DNA from: an uncultured Bacteroidota bacterium
GTDB taxonomy: Bacteria > Bacteroidota > Bacteroidia > Chitinophagales > Chitinophagaceae
Length of the DNA: 33,320 bases
Direction of reading: 5' to 3'
NCBI GenBank assembly: GCA_903821465.1
Contig: CAIJLK010000048.1
Span: 1 to 33,320, forward strand
The notes under the pieces are model-generated. The model ran no database searches and had not been told where the DNA came from. It saw only the letters and a list, made by a program, of their open reading frames with translations. Shown here in pieces: positions 18,101-26,034 of the stretch (positions are counted from its first letter, which is position 1; each line of letters begins with the position of its first letter). A program made the translations under genes and the position numbers.

Positions 18101-21100
18101 TTATTAATAGTAATGCTATTATCTGCCTGAACTCCTAATCCTGCATATCTCAACCCATCTTTGATCCATTGAAAACTTAATGGTAAATTATTATTTGTAG
18201 CTACAAGCGCTGCAGTTAAATTCAGCTGAGTACCAATACATTTTATTTGTGGACTGAGAGAACTAGCAAATACCGGCTTATTAACTACCGTAACTGGTAT
18301 AGTATCATTTGCAACTCCACATACATTTGAAACTTGCACAATATAATTTCCTGAATTTGCAATTTGCAAGTTTGTAAGATTAAGCTGCAATTGCGTTTGT
18401 TGATTTAAAACAGTGGTATTTTGCATCCAGGTAACTGTGTAGGCAGAGCTCCTCTTTGACTGAAATTGCACATTAAAACGCAGATCACTATTAATACACA
18501 AACCATTTGTGCTAGATGGGATAGTTGCTAATGAGTTAATAATCGGGGCAGTTTCATCTGATATAAATACAATATTGCTATTAACAGTACCTATCGTGTT
18601 TTTTATCGCAACAAAATAATATCCCACATTAATATTCGAAAAGCTAGCAATATTATAGATTGCATTTGTTGCTCCTATTATAGATTGTTGGGGATCAGAT
18701 GGACTTGCTTGGAAGTACCACTGATACATAGGATTCGACCCATCACCAGATATTGCAGCAGCTGCTAACGATACTGATTTGCCAATACAAACTTGTTGAT
18801 CAATAGGTTGGGTAGTAATGATGGGGGCACTAACCATGGTAATATGATCTACATTACTCTTTACAGTTCCGCACCCATTGCTTACCAACACATAATAATC
18901 TCCCACATTTGCCAAAGACATATTACTAATGTTATACGTATTTGCAGTGGAACCTACAAGACTTGATTGAGATTGATACCATTGATAATTTATCACTGAT
19001 GGTGTTCCATTACCAGTATTGGATGTGGCAGTTACCACTAAATTTGTGGATGGGGTGCCTGAGGCGATGGCTTGACTAGTGCTAATATTATTAGAAATAA
19101 TGGGTGGTCCATTAATAATAATATTATTTAAAACGATTGGTGTAGAAGTACATCCCCCATTAAAAGCTTGAAGACTTACACTATAATTACCAACACTAGT
19201 AAATTGATGAGTAGAATTAATATTGTTATCAATGCTGCCATCTGAATAGGTCCATGTATAAGTAGCAGTTCCACCTGTTAAAACAGGAGTGGTATTAGTA
19301 AATTTAAATGTAGCATCTTTTAAACAGGCAGGAATAGCATTTGGATCAGAAATAAAACTTGTTCTAGGCGTTTCTAAGAAATTAATATTAACAGGGGTAG
19401 TTGTTACTGAAGAATTACAAGCAGCATTTGCTACTTGTAATGTATAAGAACCTGCATCAGTAAGACTCATACTGACAATCGTATAGGTATTCAAATTTGC
19501 CCCTGAAATAGCATTTTGTCCATTATACCATTGATAAGATACTGAATTCGCAAAAGAACTAGAAACAGCTGCAGATAATACAAATTTTGATCCCTCACAA
19601 ACTGTACCACCAATTGGCTGAACTAAAATACTAGGAGAAGATTGTACATACACTTTATGCGTATTCAAATTGGTACATCCATAATCATTGGTTCCTCTTA
19701 ATACCACGGTTTGTTCTCCAATTACACTATAAGTATGACTTGCAGTTGTTACATTCGTATTATCAAATGCTCCATCTCCAAAATCCCATACATATTTAAT
19801 ATTCCCGCCAGTATTGGTGCTAGTATTTAAAAAAGTAAAAACATTACCACCTAAGCACTGACTAACTGTGCTGGTAACTGAAAAGTCAATGGAAGGAGAA
19901 GGATTAATAATAACAGGAATGAAAGCTGCATCAGATTTAGTACCACAACTATTGGTAATATCTACTGAATAATTACCAGCGTCAGAAGGCGCAAGTACAT
20001 TTTTAGTATAGAATTTCGAATTGATATTCGTTGAATTTTGAACAATATTACCATTCAACTTCCAGGTATAATATTCGAACAGCGCTGCGGTACTCAAAGT
20101 TTGAACGAACAATGGCATATTTGCATATTGGCAAAAAGTTGTATTCGGAGCTTTTGTATAATCAGATACAACAGGAGCGGCTTGTTCACTGTATACTGTT
20201 ACAAAAGGCAAATTATTTTGCACATCTCTATAAACCCCGCAGGCATTTGTTAGTGTATATGTGTATCGCGCATTTGTAGCAGTAGCAGCAATATTAATGG
20301 TAGTTCCAATATTGGTACCTTGAATGGAACCTGCATCTGTTGTCCAAACAACAGTTGGAGCTAATCCATTGGTAGTATTAGTATTTACAGTTAAGGTTCT
20401 TGTTTGTGAACTCGAAAAACACAATGCTAAATCTGGTGTTACGCTGATCAAATTAGGAAGTGAAATATTATTGACAACTGCATCTGCACTTGTGATTGAT
20501 CCGCATTGATTAGTTGCTATTACATGATAGTTTCCCTGTGCAGCCGGACTCATTGAAACTAAATTATAATTATTATTTGTGGCTGAACCAATTGGAGTTG
20601 TATTCAAATACCATTGATAAGTTATTGGCAAATTACTTCCATTCGTATTCTGAGCGTTTGATTGCAGTAAAGCAGATTGTGTAACACAAATATTTACCGA
20701 ACTTGGATTCAAAGTAAAAGTTGGAATGGCATTAATTTGAACAGTTGCTGTATTACTCAATTGGGTATTACCACATGCGTCAGTCACTACAATTTGATAA
20801 ACGCCCTTATCGGTGTTTGCAACATTAGCAATCGCTAATGACGTATTGCTTCCTGTAACTGAAATATTGTTACCAGACATGGAACTTCCATTATGTTTCC
20901 AAACAAAATTATATGGTGCAAGCGTTCCATTATTAGCACTAGTAATGCTACCATTTAAACTTAGGCTTCCATTTTCACAGAGTGGATAGATGATAGTTGG
21001 CGATACACTAAATATAGGTGCATCATAAATAGAAATTTCAGCTGCATTTGAAACAATGGCTCCACAAGTTGTTGATACCTGCACTTTATATGATCCTACA

Positions 21101-22914
21101 TTATTCGTTGTGATATTGCTTAAATTTAAGTTAGCACTATTCGCATTGGGTATACTATTATTATTAAAATACCAGCTATATTTCAAAGGATTTGAATTAG
21201 CACTCATTGTAACAGATAAAGTATTACTACCTCCTTTACAAACTATGGCAGTTTGAGGCTGAGAGGATATTGCTAATGCAGTTTGAACAGCAATATTTAC
21301 AGTTTTACTAGCAACAGTACCACAACTATTTGTTACAGAAACAGTATAAGAACCATTAAGATCAGCAGTAAAGGAAGGAATGGTGTATTGCGATTGATTT
21401 GTATTAGTAATGATCCCGGGACCAGTCCATATATAACTAAGAGCCCCAGCATTTTTATTATCAGCAATTACAGACATTGTAATACTTGAACTGGAACATA
21501 CGACACTATCTTTTAAATCAGTTGTAATAACAGGTAAAGCTCCAGACTGAATAGTTATATTATTACTAGTAGATTGACCACAACTATTGGTAACTTTTAA
21601 ACTATATATTCCATCAATAGAACTACTTGAATAATTTGCTAGTAAACTAGCACTATTACTACCCACAACAGTTTGCCCTTTATACCATGTATAAGTAAGA
21701 CCCGTACCCGATACAGTTGAAGTGAAATTAATATTCCCAGATGTCCCTGTACAATAAGTAGTTTTATCAGAAACGATTAACACCGAAGGAGTCTCATTTA
21801 CTGTTAAGGATACTACTGATGAAGTATTGCTACTTACCCCACAAGTATTACTAACTCTTACGCTATAGGAAGTAGAAGCGTCAGAAGATTTCACACCTGT
21901 AATTGAATAAATAGAATTTGTAGCACCATTAATAGGTATGCCAGCATTCAACCATTGATAGTTTAATAAGCCTCCCCCATTTGAATTTGCAGTGACATTA
22001 AAAACTGCTGCATTTGATCCGACACATAATGAATTTGATACTGGCTGTACAGATATCAACGGGATATCTCCAACTGTTACAACAGATGTTGTACTTGTTT
22101 GGCTGTAAGGGCAACTGTTTTGTACGATCACTGTATAATTCCCTGCATCCGAACCTGTTACAGCACTTTTGGTATATTTTGAAGAGGTGGCACCTGGAAT
22201 TAAAACTGCGTCTTTATACCATTGATAATTTATGATATCAGTGCCATTGGTAGTAGCAGATACACTAAGTTGCAAATTGTCGTTCGTACAAAGGGCTTGC
22301 GTGGCAACGGGCTGAACAGAAATAAATGGAATTTGCTTTACACTCACATTAAAAAATGAACTACTGATACCGCAACTGTTGCTAGCAGCGATTGCATAAT
22401 TGCCATTGTTACTTGCAGTAACAGGAGAGAAACTAATGGTACTTTGAGTTTGAGTAGGAATCAGTATTGCATTTTTAGTCCAACTATAAATTAAAGCACC
22501 TCCATTATTACTCGAAATAATTGGTGTAATTGTTTGAGAAGCACCTTCGCATAATACGGCATTGCTAATTGCTGTAATTGATGGTACATCCGCTAACGTT
22601 AATTGAATAGTACTAGAAGTAGTTGCTGTACCGCAGTCGTTTGCAACTTTTACATAATAAGCTGCTTCATCGGTCTGTGTAAATCCACTAATAATAAATT
22701 GGCTTCTGGTTCCAACTAAAATATTGTTTTTATACCACTCATAAGTTAATGCAGATTTATCAGGCGATACAGCTGTAACGGATAGCGTAAAATTAGACCC
22801 TTTACAAACGAAACTTGAACTTGTAACAGTACTAATCGTTGGGCAAGTTGACTGCGCATTTACAGATCCAATAAGGATGCAAATAGTTACAATATAAATA
22901 ATTAATAATTTCAT
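14881..22914 (-). CDS. Giant Ig-like/PKD repeat protein with type B T9SS sorting domain
   Basis: A 2677-residue secreted adhesin-like protein. Residues 1-20 are a Sec signal peptide. The body holds about 22 Ig-like repeats of 80-95 residues, recognised by an early Cys, a YQWYKNG-like core strand and a late N-x-CG motif. Six PKD-type domains are also visible: three interspersed (for example VWDFGDGAF and VWDLGDGVF) and three clustered near the C-terminus (for example YKWDYGD and LWKFGDS). The last 90 residues (ATAFSPNGDGINDYYQP to SVIILVK) match the type B gliding-motility/T9SS C-terminal domain, so it should be carried across the outer membrane by the type IX system. The gene starts five bases after the stop of the PorP/SprF gene, its expected partner. 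Repeats are diverged at the DNA level. Function as an adhesin or motility adhesin is inference. Confidence 0.93.
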   Translation of the reverse strand: MKLLIIYIVTICILIGSVNAQSTCPTISTVTSSSFVCKGSNFTLSVTAVSPDKSALTYEWYKNNILVGTRSQFIISGFTQTDEAAYYVKVANDCGTATTSSTIQLTLADVPSITAISNAVLCEGASQTITPIISSNNGGALIYSWTKNAILIPTQTQSTISFSPVTASNNGNYAIAASNSCGISSSFFNVSVKQIPFISVQPVATQALCTNDNLQLSVSATTNGTDIINYQWYKDAVLIPGATSSKYTKSAVTGSDAGNYTVIVQNSCPYSQTSTTSVVTVGDIPLISVQPVSNSLCVGSNAAVFNVTANSNGGGLLNYQWLNAGIPINGATNSIYSITGVKSSDASTSYSVRVSNTCGVSSNTSSVVSLTVNETPSVLIVSDKTTYCTGTSGNINFTSTVSGTGLTYTWYKGQTVVGSNSASLLANYSSSSIDGIYSLKVTNSCGQSTSNNITIQSGALPVITTDLKDSVVCSSSSITMSVIADNKNAGALSYIWTGPGIITNTNQSQYTIPSFTADLNGSYTVSVTNSCGTVASKTVNIAVQTALAISSQPQTAIVCKGGSNTLSVTMSANSNPLKYSWYFNNNSIPNANSANLNLSNITTNNVGSYKVQVSTTCGAIVSNAAEISIYDAPIFSVSPTIIYPLCENGSLSLNGSITSANNGTLAPYNFVWKHNGSSMSGNNISVTGSNTSLAIANVANTDKGVYQIVVTDACGNTQLSNTATVQINAIPTFTLNPSSVNICVTQSALLQSNAQNTNGSNLPITYQWYLNTTPIGSATNNNYNLVSMSPAAQGNYHVIATNQCGSITSADAVVNNISLPNLISVTPDLALCFSSSQTRTLTVNTNTTNGLAPTVVWTTDAGSIQGTNIGTTINIAATATNARYTYTLTNACGVYRDVQNNLPFVTVYSEQAAPVVSDYTKAPNTTFCQYANMPLFVQTLSTAALFEYYTWKLNGNIVQNSTNINSKFYTKNVLAPSDAGNYSVDITNSCGTKSDAAFIPVIINPSPSIDFSVTSTVSQCLGGNVFTFLNTSTNTGGNIKYVWDFGDGAFDNTNVTTASHTYSVIGEQTVVLRGTNDYGCTNLNTHKVYVQSSPSILVQPIGGTVCEGSKFVLSAAVSSSFANSVSYQWYNGQNAISGANLNTYTIVSMSLTDAGSYTLQVANAACNSSVTTTPVNINFLETPRTSFISDPNAIPACLKDATFKFTNTTPVLTGGTATYTWTYSDGSIDNNINSTHQFTSVGNYSVSLQAFNGGCTSTPIVLNNIIINGPPIISNNISTSQAIASGTPSTNLVVTATSNTGNGTPSVINYQWYQSQSSLVGSTANTYNISNMSLANVGDYYVLVSNGCGTVKSNVDHITMVSAPIITTQPIDQQVCIGKSVSLAAAAISGDGSNPMYQWYFQASPSDPQQSIIGATNAIYNIASFSNINVGYYFVAIKNTIGTVNSNIVFISDETAPIINSLATIPSSTNGLCINSDLRFNVQFQSKRSSAYTVTWMQNTTVLNQQTQLQLNLTNLQIANSGNYIVQVSNVCGVANDTIPVTVVNKPVFASSLSPQIKCIGTQLNLTAALVATNNNLPLSFQWIKDGLRYAGLGVQADNSITINNLQLVDSGQYALQVSNVCGLSSTNTVKVLIVQNPVITKQPVSVNACVGNSSSTQILASSADNQLSYQWYKNGILMPSVISNQLNIGLLTTADNATYKAVISNSCNLSVSSNEFQLAVNDVINLKTGIANKNLCVGTSAIFDLSNALNNIDLNTTYQWVLNGLNIPVSTAQSVALQIPTISNSSSGKYSLLTSNSCGTSQVALFDLAVTDKPTIITQPISASICEGNNFVNSILVSNPSNFPFSYQWNLAGNAIVGATGSQFIVGNASIKDQGMYSVTLTNACGTIISGIGSLTVRSKPLAQINTLSPLAQCLSNNSFNYNAIVNLTDNSVPYIVWDLGDGVFGNTSQIIHSYKSANDFNVYLYAKSMFGCIDTVSQAISVNTIPLILSQTGDQNICSGGTVNLNVNVKLKPNEQVGYQWYYNDQIITGALNSVFSIPVVNASSSGSYNAIVQNACGIIASNKLQLKIADKPLITIPMPDSAKICLNTAYSLKPVVYSLLPNTYQWYKNNLPIVGQSNDSLLFNSFSSLDNAKYRVAISNSCGSINSALASLVVRNIPSSNQVLFSDTICKLTNYSLNHNNFNLINNDDSIRYQWFKNGVLIPGKVAFNMGITKFTIVDTGFYAIQLGNNCGSSNVPIAKLSLNNPLSGYVYDTIGACANKLLVTLKDSSNTIFPISNYYWHVVENNTTLLNAAITNYQFVNPGKYNILHSIRDIKGCYSDTISYSFTNFGKPTANFTIADTCLTKPSIAVDNSLVGFGNTKMISYKWDYGDTIITNNNPIPNLYVYKTPGKKLVRLTVSSDSSCVTDTISKSIMIYGNPSSSFITMDSCQGFPVLFTSISKSIYYPDSVGSYLWKFGDSTTAVLKNPQHVFSNYGSYKINLTSYSATCPFLSTDTTINFRVKPPRADSVYPIIHAVKLIPTKLHALNGGRSYQWNPITGLSDSQIQDPFSSITGGKLIYSIKIVDSAGCVLNDKQEVWAFSQPDIYLATAFSPNGDGINDYYQPQYVDIINLEYFRIFDKNNRLIFSANKLTDKWDGKVNGNSVASDAYIVSVSGIDINGNRIAKQSVIILVK

Positions 22915-22919
22915 TATCG

Positions 22920-23942
22920 CTATTTAAAACAACTTAGATGCCTTTTTACTAATGACAGATCAGAAGATAATTTTGAAAAAGAGTACTGAAAACCAAATTC
23001 CAAAGAACTAGATTTCAAATTTTGAATATTGGTATTAATTGGGATATCGTATGTTACCAAAAATTTGAAGCTATTGGTTCCTAAACTAACAAATGGAGAT
23101 ACAAGATTATTCCATTGATAAATTACACCAAGGTTTAATGAATATTCAAAATCAGGCTGACCATTATATCCGTATGAAGCAATTATTGATGTAGCGTTTT
23201 CAGACTTTAACGTGCTATATAGTAATCCGAAAAAAACCTGACTGTTAGCTGTTAAGTATTTTGAATATCCAGTATGAAACATGTATGTTACTGCAGGTCT
23301 ATTTTGAAGTAATGTTTTAGCGCCAGAAGATTGATTCAAATTATACATAGAAAACCCGGTAGTAAATTCCTCATTATCATTTTTCATACTATACAAGATC
23401 CCTGCATTTATATCAATGTATTGTGCATTAAGAGCTTGTATAGGTTCATTATTGGGAATTTGAAAATTATATCCCACTATATCAAATTGATTGGGAAATA
23501 AGAGTTGCGTATAATCGATTCTCTTTGAATTGTAACGACATTGAAAACCAAGTGACAAAGAATGATTCGCTTCTTCGTCAAAACCTTTTGAATAGGATAA
23601 AGAAGCAGAGGCAGACTGTTCAGAATAAACACTTAAAGATTTAGTAGAATACATATTGAATCCCAAGCCAAAAACATCTTGTTCTGGAATGAATTCCTTG
23701 AAAGGCTTTAATTGAAAATCTGCATTGTAATAACTGGTAGTAATTAAATTTGAATAGGATTGTCTCCTATAAATTGCATCAAATTTTAGATCTTCATCAA
23801 AATAACCGGCAAAGGCGGGATTGATATTCAGTTGATTTTGAGCATACTGCGTGAAAGTGGGTAATTGAGCAGCACTGTCAATTACATCAAAAAAAAGAAT
23901 CACCAATAATAAAACAATCCATCTCAATTTACACCAAGCCAT
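22920..23942 (-). CDS. PorP/SprF-family type IX secretion membrane protein
   Basis: A 340-residue outer-membrane beta-barrel protein of the PorP/SprF family. The signal peptide covers about residues 1-26. The mature N-terminus reads LPTFTQYAQNQLNINPAFAGY, the family hallmark. Later come alternating strands such as HSLSLGFQCRYNS and LNLGVIYQWNN. SprF-type proteins are needed for secretion or surface attachment of type B T9SS substrates such as SprB. Here the substrate gene begins five bases downstream, so the two are translationally linked. The gene is preceded by an AT-rich leader with a perfect 14-bp inverted repeat. It is probably the first gene of a transcript that runs through the adhesin and the hydrolase. 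Confidence 0.93.
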   Translation of the reverse strand: MAWCKLRWIVLLLVILFFDVIDSAAQLPTFTQYAQNQLNINPAFAGYFDEDLKFDAIYRRQSYSNLITTSYYNADFQLKPFKEFIPEQDVFGLGFNMYSTKSLSVYSEQSASASLSYSKGFDEEANHSLSLGFQCRYNSKRIDYTQLLFPNQFDIVGYNFQIPNNEPIQALNAQYIDINAGILYSMKNDNEEFTTGFSMYNLNQSSGAKTLLQNRPAVTYMFHTGYSKYLTANSQVFFGLLYSTLKSENATSIIASYGYNGQPDFEYSLNLGVIYQWNNLVSPFVSLGTNSFKFLVTYDIPINTNIQNLKSSSLEFGFQYSFSKLSSDLSLVKRHLSCFK

Positions 23943-24007
23943 TTCTTACATTTTTATTGGATTATAAAATTACCGATATATAAAAAAGTTTGATCCATTA
24001 AGTTAAA

Positions 24008-24047
24008 TAATAAATACAACTATTTCGTCTATAAGTTGTATTTATTA
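24008..24047. repeat. Perfect 14-bp inverted repeat upstream of the porP/sprF-adhesin operon
   Basis: Arms TAATAAATACAACT (24008-24021) and AGTTGTATTTATTA (24034-24047) enclose a 12-base loop. It sits about 65 bases before the ATG at 23942. With no T-run directly after it in the minus direction it looks more like an operator or leader hairpin than a terminator. Confidence 0.6.
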
Positions 24048-24318
24048 AGCATTTGTTGTGTAATTGTGTTTGCCAGTCTAAACAGTAGGAAGAAATTGGA
24101 TTCTGTCAATTTAATGTATACCACCATTGAGTATTTTAAAAAATAGGTCGAATTCTAAGGAAACATGCCAGTTCCATCAAGAATATGAGCTCTGTTTCCA
24201 GAGAGAGGGTAGGATTACCTGCGGTGATCAAATAGTCTGCGAGGGGATTGTTTTCGCTTCGCTCAAACATCCTAAAAATTTGGACTTACTCAAACGCCTT
24301 CCCCGCCTTCGGCGCGGT
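24048..24318. other. Gene-free stretch between the sprF-like gene and the tRNA
   Basis: No credible gene was found. The left part is AT-rich. From about 24170 the base composition rises in GC and small hairpins appear (CTCTG/CAGAG at 24190-24203, CGCC/GGCG at 24304-24314). The composition shift next to a tRNA could mark a decayed mobile segment, but no transposase or nuclease motif is readable in any frame. Confidence 0.4.
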
Positions 24319-24381
24319 GGGCATTTTCATTTAATCCCTTTTGAAAGCTCGGGCTTTCAACGCTCTTAAATGAAAATGCCC
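24319..24381. repeat. Nested inverted repeats downstream of tRNA-Leu
   Basis: A perfect 16-bp inverted repeat, GGGCATTTTCATTTAA (24319-24334) with TTAAATGAAAATGCCC (24366-24381), encloses a second perfect 8-bp hairpin, TTGAAAGC (24341-24348) with GCTTTCAA (24353-24360) and loop TCGG. The outer arm overlaps the tRNA terminator hairpin, so alternative folds are possible. Confidence 0.75.
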
Positions 24382-24398
24382 CCAACTTCGTTGGAGGC
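24373..24398 (-). terminator. Intrinsic terminator of the tRNA-Leu gene
   Basis: On the minus strand GCCTCCAAC pairs with GTTGGGGGC (one G-U wobble) around a GAA loop, followed by ATTTTCATTT. It starts six bases after the tRNA discriminator base. Its 3' arm is also part of the larger inverted repeat to the left. Confidence 0.7.
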
Positions 24399-24403
24399 GT
24401 TTG

Positions 24404-24487
24404 TGCCCGGGACTGGATTCGAACCAGCACATCCTTGCGAACGCTGCGACCTGAACACAGTGCGTCTACCAATTTCGCCACCCGGGC
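24404..24487 (-). tRNA. tRNA-Leu (CAG anticodon)
   Basis: An 84-base class II tRNA. The acceptor stem GCCCGGG/CCCGGGC is perfect, with discriminator A. The D-arm contains AAATTGGTAGA, the anticodon stem is CTGTG/CGCAG and the loop TTCAGGT gives anticodon CAG, which reads CUG leucine codons. A 15-base variable arm and a T-arm with TTCGAAT complete the fold. The 3' CCA is not encoded. It lies 62 bases downstream of the acyl-activating enzyme gene on the same strand. Confidence 0.96.
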
Positions 24488-24549
24488 ATTTTGCAGGTTT
24501 GTAAAATTAAGAAAAATAAAGCCGAGTAACAGTAGGGTAACAAAAATTG

Positions 24550-25530
24550 CTACACTACCATCAAACTGCATCCCCTGATATCACTATGATCGATCCTTCC
24601 AAATACTTCGAAACTGCCATCTTCATAAATCATGCCTACATCATCGGTTGCTATAAATGCTGCACTATCTGCATTGGCTAAATCAATCACATTGATCACG
24701 CCCCTTCCCTTTGTTCTTACTGTTAAAGGATCTTCCTCATCTCGCACTAAAATTTTCATCCAAGGCGGACAAACAAAAATGCCGTCTCCTTTTGAATAAG
24801 CCTGACTCAATAACTCTGTCATCCCATATTCTGAATGAATTTTTTCGACACCTAATTGCCTGGTTAATTGATCGTGTACTTCTACCCTTGTCATCTCTCT
24901 TCGCCTTCCTTTCATGCCTCCTGTTTCCATCACCACCGTATTTTTTAATTGCTGCGGATAGGATTCTGCAAAATCTAATAATGCAAATGTGACGCCAATC
25001 AATAAAGTCTTTTGTTGTTGAGATTCTAACAGTTGTAATGTTTTAGAAAGTTGTGCATGCTCATACAAATAAAATCCACTGCTTACATGCTTACTATCCT
25101 TGATCAATTCATCTACCATCATTACCAACGAAGAATGTTGCCTTTCTAAATAGGCTGGCAATAACCCGATAATGCACCAATCTTTGGGCTCGCCATAAAA
25201 CATTTCAAAAGCGCGATTGAAACTCTTGCGATATAAATCCAGCTCCTTTACCCAATGCCTGCTATTAGCTGTTTGCGTTGTGCCGCTACTTTCAAAAAAA
25301 TGGGTGAGCGCAAATGAACCAGTCTGAATGGTTTGTGTTTTAAAAAATCCTACAGGCAACGCCGGGATCTGTTCTATCGTCTTGATATTATCGGGATGCG
25401 CCACTGTTAAATCGCACCATTTTCGATAAACAGGGTTCTGTTGATACTGTAAATGAAATAATTGCAAAGCCTGCTGCACAAAATCGGCCTCAGAAACAGA
25501 GAAAATATTGTTAACATCGAATGGGTACAC
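24550..25530 (-). CDS. LuxE-like acyl-activating enzyme (acyl-protein synthetase family)
   Basis: About 326 residues of a LuxE/PaaK-like member of the adenylate-forming superfamily, which activates a carboxylic acid or transfers an acyl group. Visible motifs in this numbering are FESSGTTQT near 80-87 (phosphate-binding loop), METGGMKGRRREMTR near 201-215 and SEYGMTELLSQAY near 233-245. The start is uncertain. An ATG at 25638 would overlap the divergent lipoprotein gene and add a non-conserved tail of 36 residues. The GTG at 25530, just before YPFDVNNIFSV, fits the family N-terminus and leaves 49 bases between the divergent genes. The role in this organism is unknown; such genes often sit in lipid or surface-polysaccharide contexts. 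Confidence 0.85.
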   Translation of the reverse strand: MYPFDVNNIFSVSEADFVQQALQLFHLQYQQNPVYRKWCDLTVAHPDNIKTIEQIPALPVGFFKTQTIQTGSFALTHFFESSGTTQTANSRHWVKELDLYRKSFNRAFEMFYGEPKDWCIIGLLPAYLERQHSSLVMMVDELIKDSKHVSSGFYLYEHAQLSKTLQLLESQQQKTLLIGVTFALLDFAESYPQQLKNTVVMETGGMKGRRREMTRVEVHDQLTRQLGVEKIHSEYGMTELLSQAYSKGDGIFVCPPWMKILVRDEEDPLTVRTKGRGVINVIDLANADSAAFIATDDVGMIYEDGSFEVFGRIDHSDIRGCSLMVV

Positions 25531-25554
25531 TAGCAGGTATTGTAATGTTTTAAC

Positions 25555-25562
25555 TAAATTTG
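25555..25562 (+). promoter_or_regulatory. Candidate -7 element for the lipoprotein operon
   Basis: TAAATTTG is a full match to TAnnTTTG, 17 bases before the ATG at 25580. No TTTG was found at the usual distance upstream, so this is a partial promoter match. It would give a very short leader for the five-gene operon. Confidence 0.4.
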
Positions 25563-25579
25563 AACTGAAAGTAATTAGA

Positions 25580-26029
25580 ATGAAGACAAAATTAGGGTTA
25601 GTTCTGGCAATTTCGTTGGTAATCGCTGCCTGCAACAAAGATTCTTATAATACCAAACCAAGCCTAACATTCACTTCTGTGAACAATACCGCGTTCGCTA
25701 ATGGAAATGACATCATCTTCAGTTTAACTTTTACTGATAAGGAAGGTGATTTACAGGATAGTGTTTGGATTCAAAAAATTACCAAAACAAAGGGATGTCT
25801 TAATTTTAGTGATCGTTCTAAAATACCCACTTTTACTGCAACTCCTAATTTAAAAGGTATTCTAGAAATTGGCTATAGCGTTGGCACCAACCCTTATTCT
25901 CAATACCCTATCCTTCCTGGATGCCCGGGCAATAAAAACGATACCTGCTATTTTAAATTCTGGGCGCGCGACTTAGGCAAAAATGTAAGCGACACTGTTA
26001 TTTCGCCAGATATTATCATCTTTAAATAA
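25580..26029 (+). CDS. Lipoprotein of unknown function
   Basis: A 149-residue lipoprotein. The signal peptide MKTKLGLVLAISLVIAAC ends in a clear lipobox, so the mature protein begins at Cys18. The body looks like a single immunoglobulin-type beta-sandwich: LTFTSVNNTAFANGNDIIFSL, then FTDKEGDLQDSVWI and YFKFWARDLGKNVSDTV, which resembles cadherin/PKD-like lipoproteins of Bacteroidota. Four cysteines are present after the lipid-attached one, or fewer depending on pairing. The ATG at 25580 was chosen over one at 25508 because it starts the signal peptide. It is the first gene of the plus-strand operon and ends five bases before the next start. Confidence 0.85.
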   Translation: MKTKLGLVLAISLVIAACNKDSYNTKPSLTFTSVNNTAFANGNDIIFSLTFTDKEGDLQDSVWIQKITKTKGCLNFSDRSKIPTFTATPNLKGILEIGYSVGTNPYSQYPILPGCPGNKNDTCYFKFWARDLGKNVSDTVISPDIIIFK

Positions 26030-26034
26030 GCAGT

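Noticed and set aside
14881..22914. Tandem DNA repeats or a CRISPR-like array within the giant gene
   Set aside because: Repetition is at the protein-domain level only; no near-identical DNA units or regular spacers were seen.
24127..24369. Plus-strand open frame of 80 codons in the gap left of the tRNA
   Set aside because: It crosses the nested hairpins, has no family signature and no recognisable start context.
24404..24487. tRNA as an integration site with a flanking direct repeat
   Set aside because: No second copy of the tRNA 3' end was seen in the window, and no integrase gene is nearby.
24290..24571. Minus-strand open frame of 93 codons running through the tRNA
   Set aside because: Its middle (VAKLVDALCSGRSVRKDVLVRIQSR) is simply the translated tRNA-Leu, a common annotation artefact.
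25531..25638. Extended N-terminus of the LuxE-like enzyme from an ATG at 25638
   Set aside because: It would overlap the divergent lipoprotein signal peptide and the candidate -7 element, and the added residues do not look like the family.
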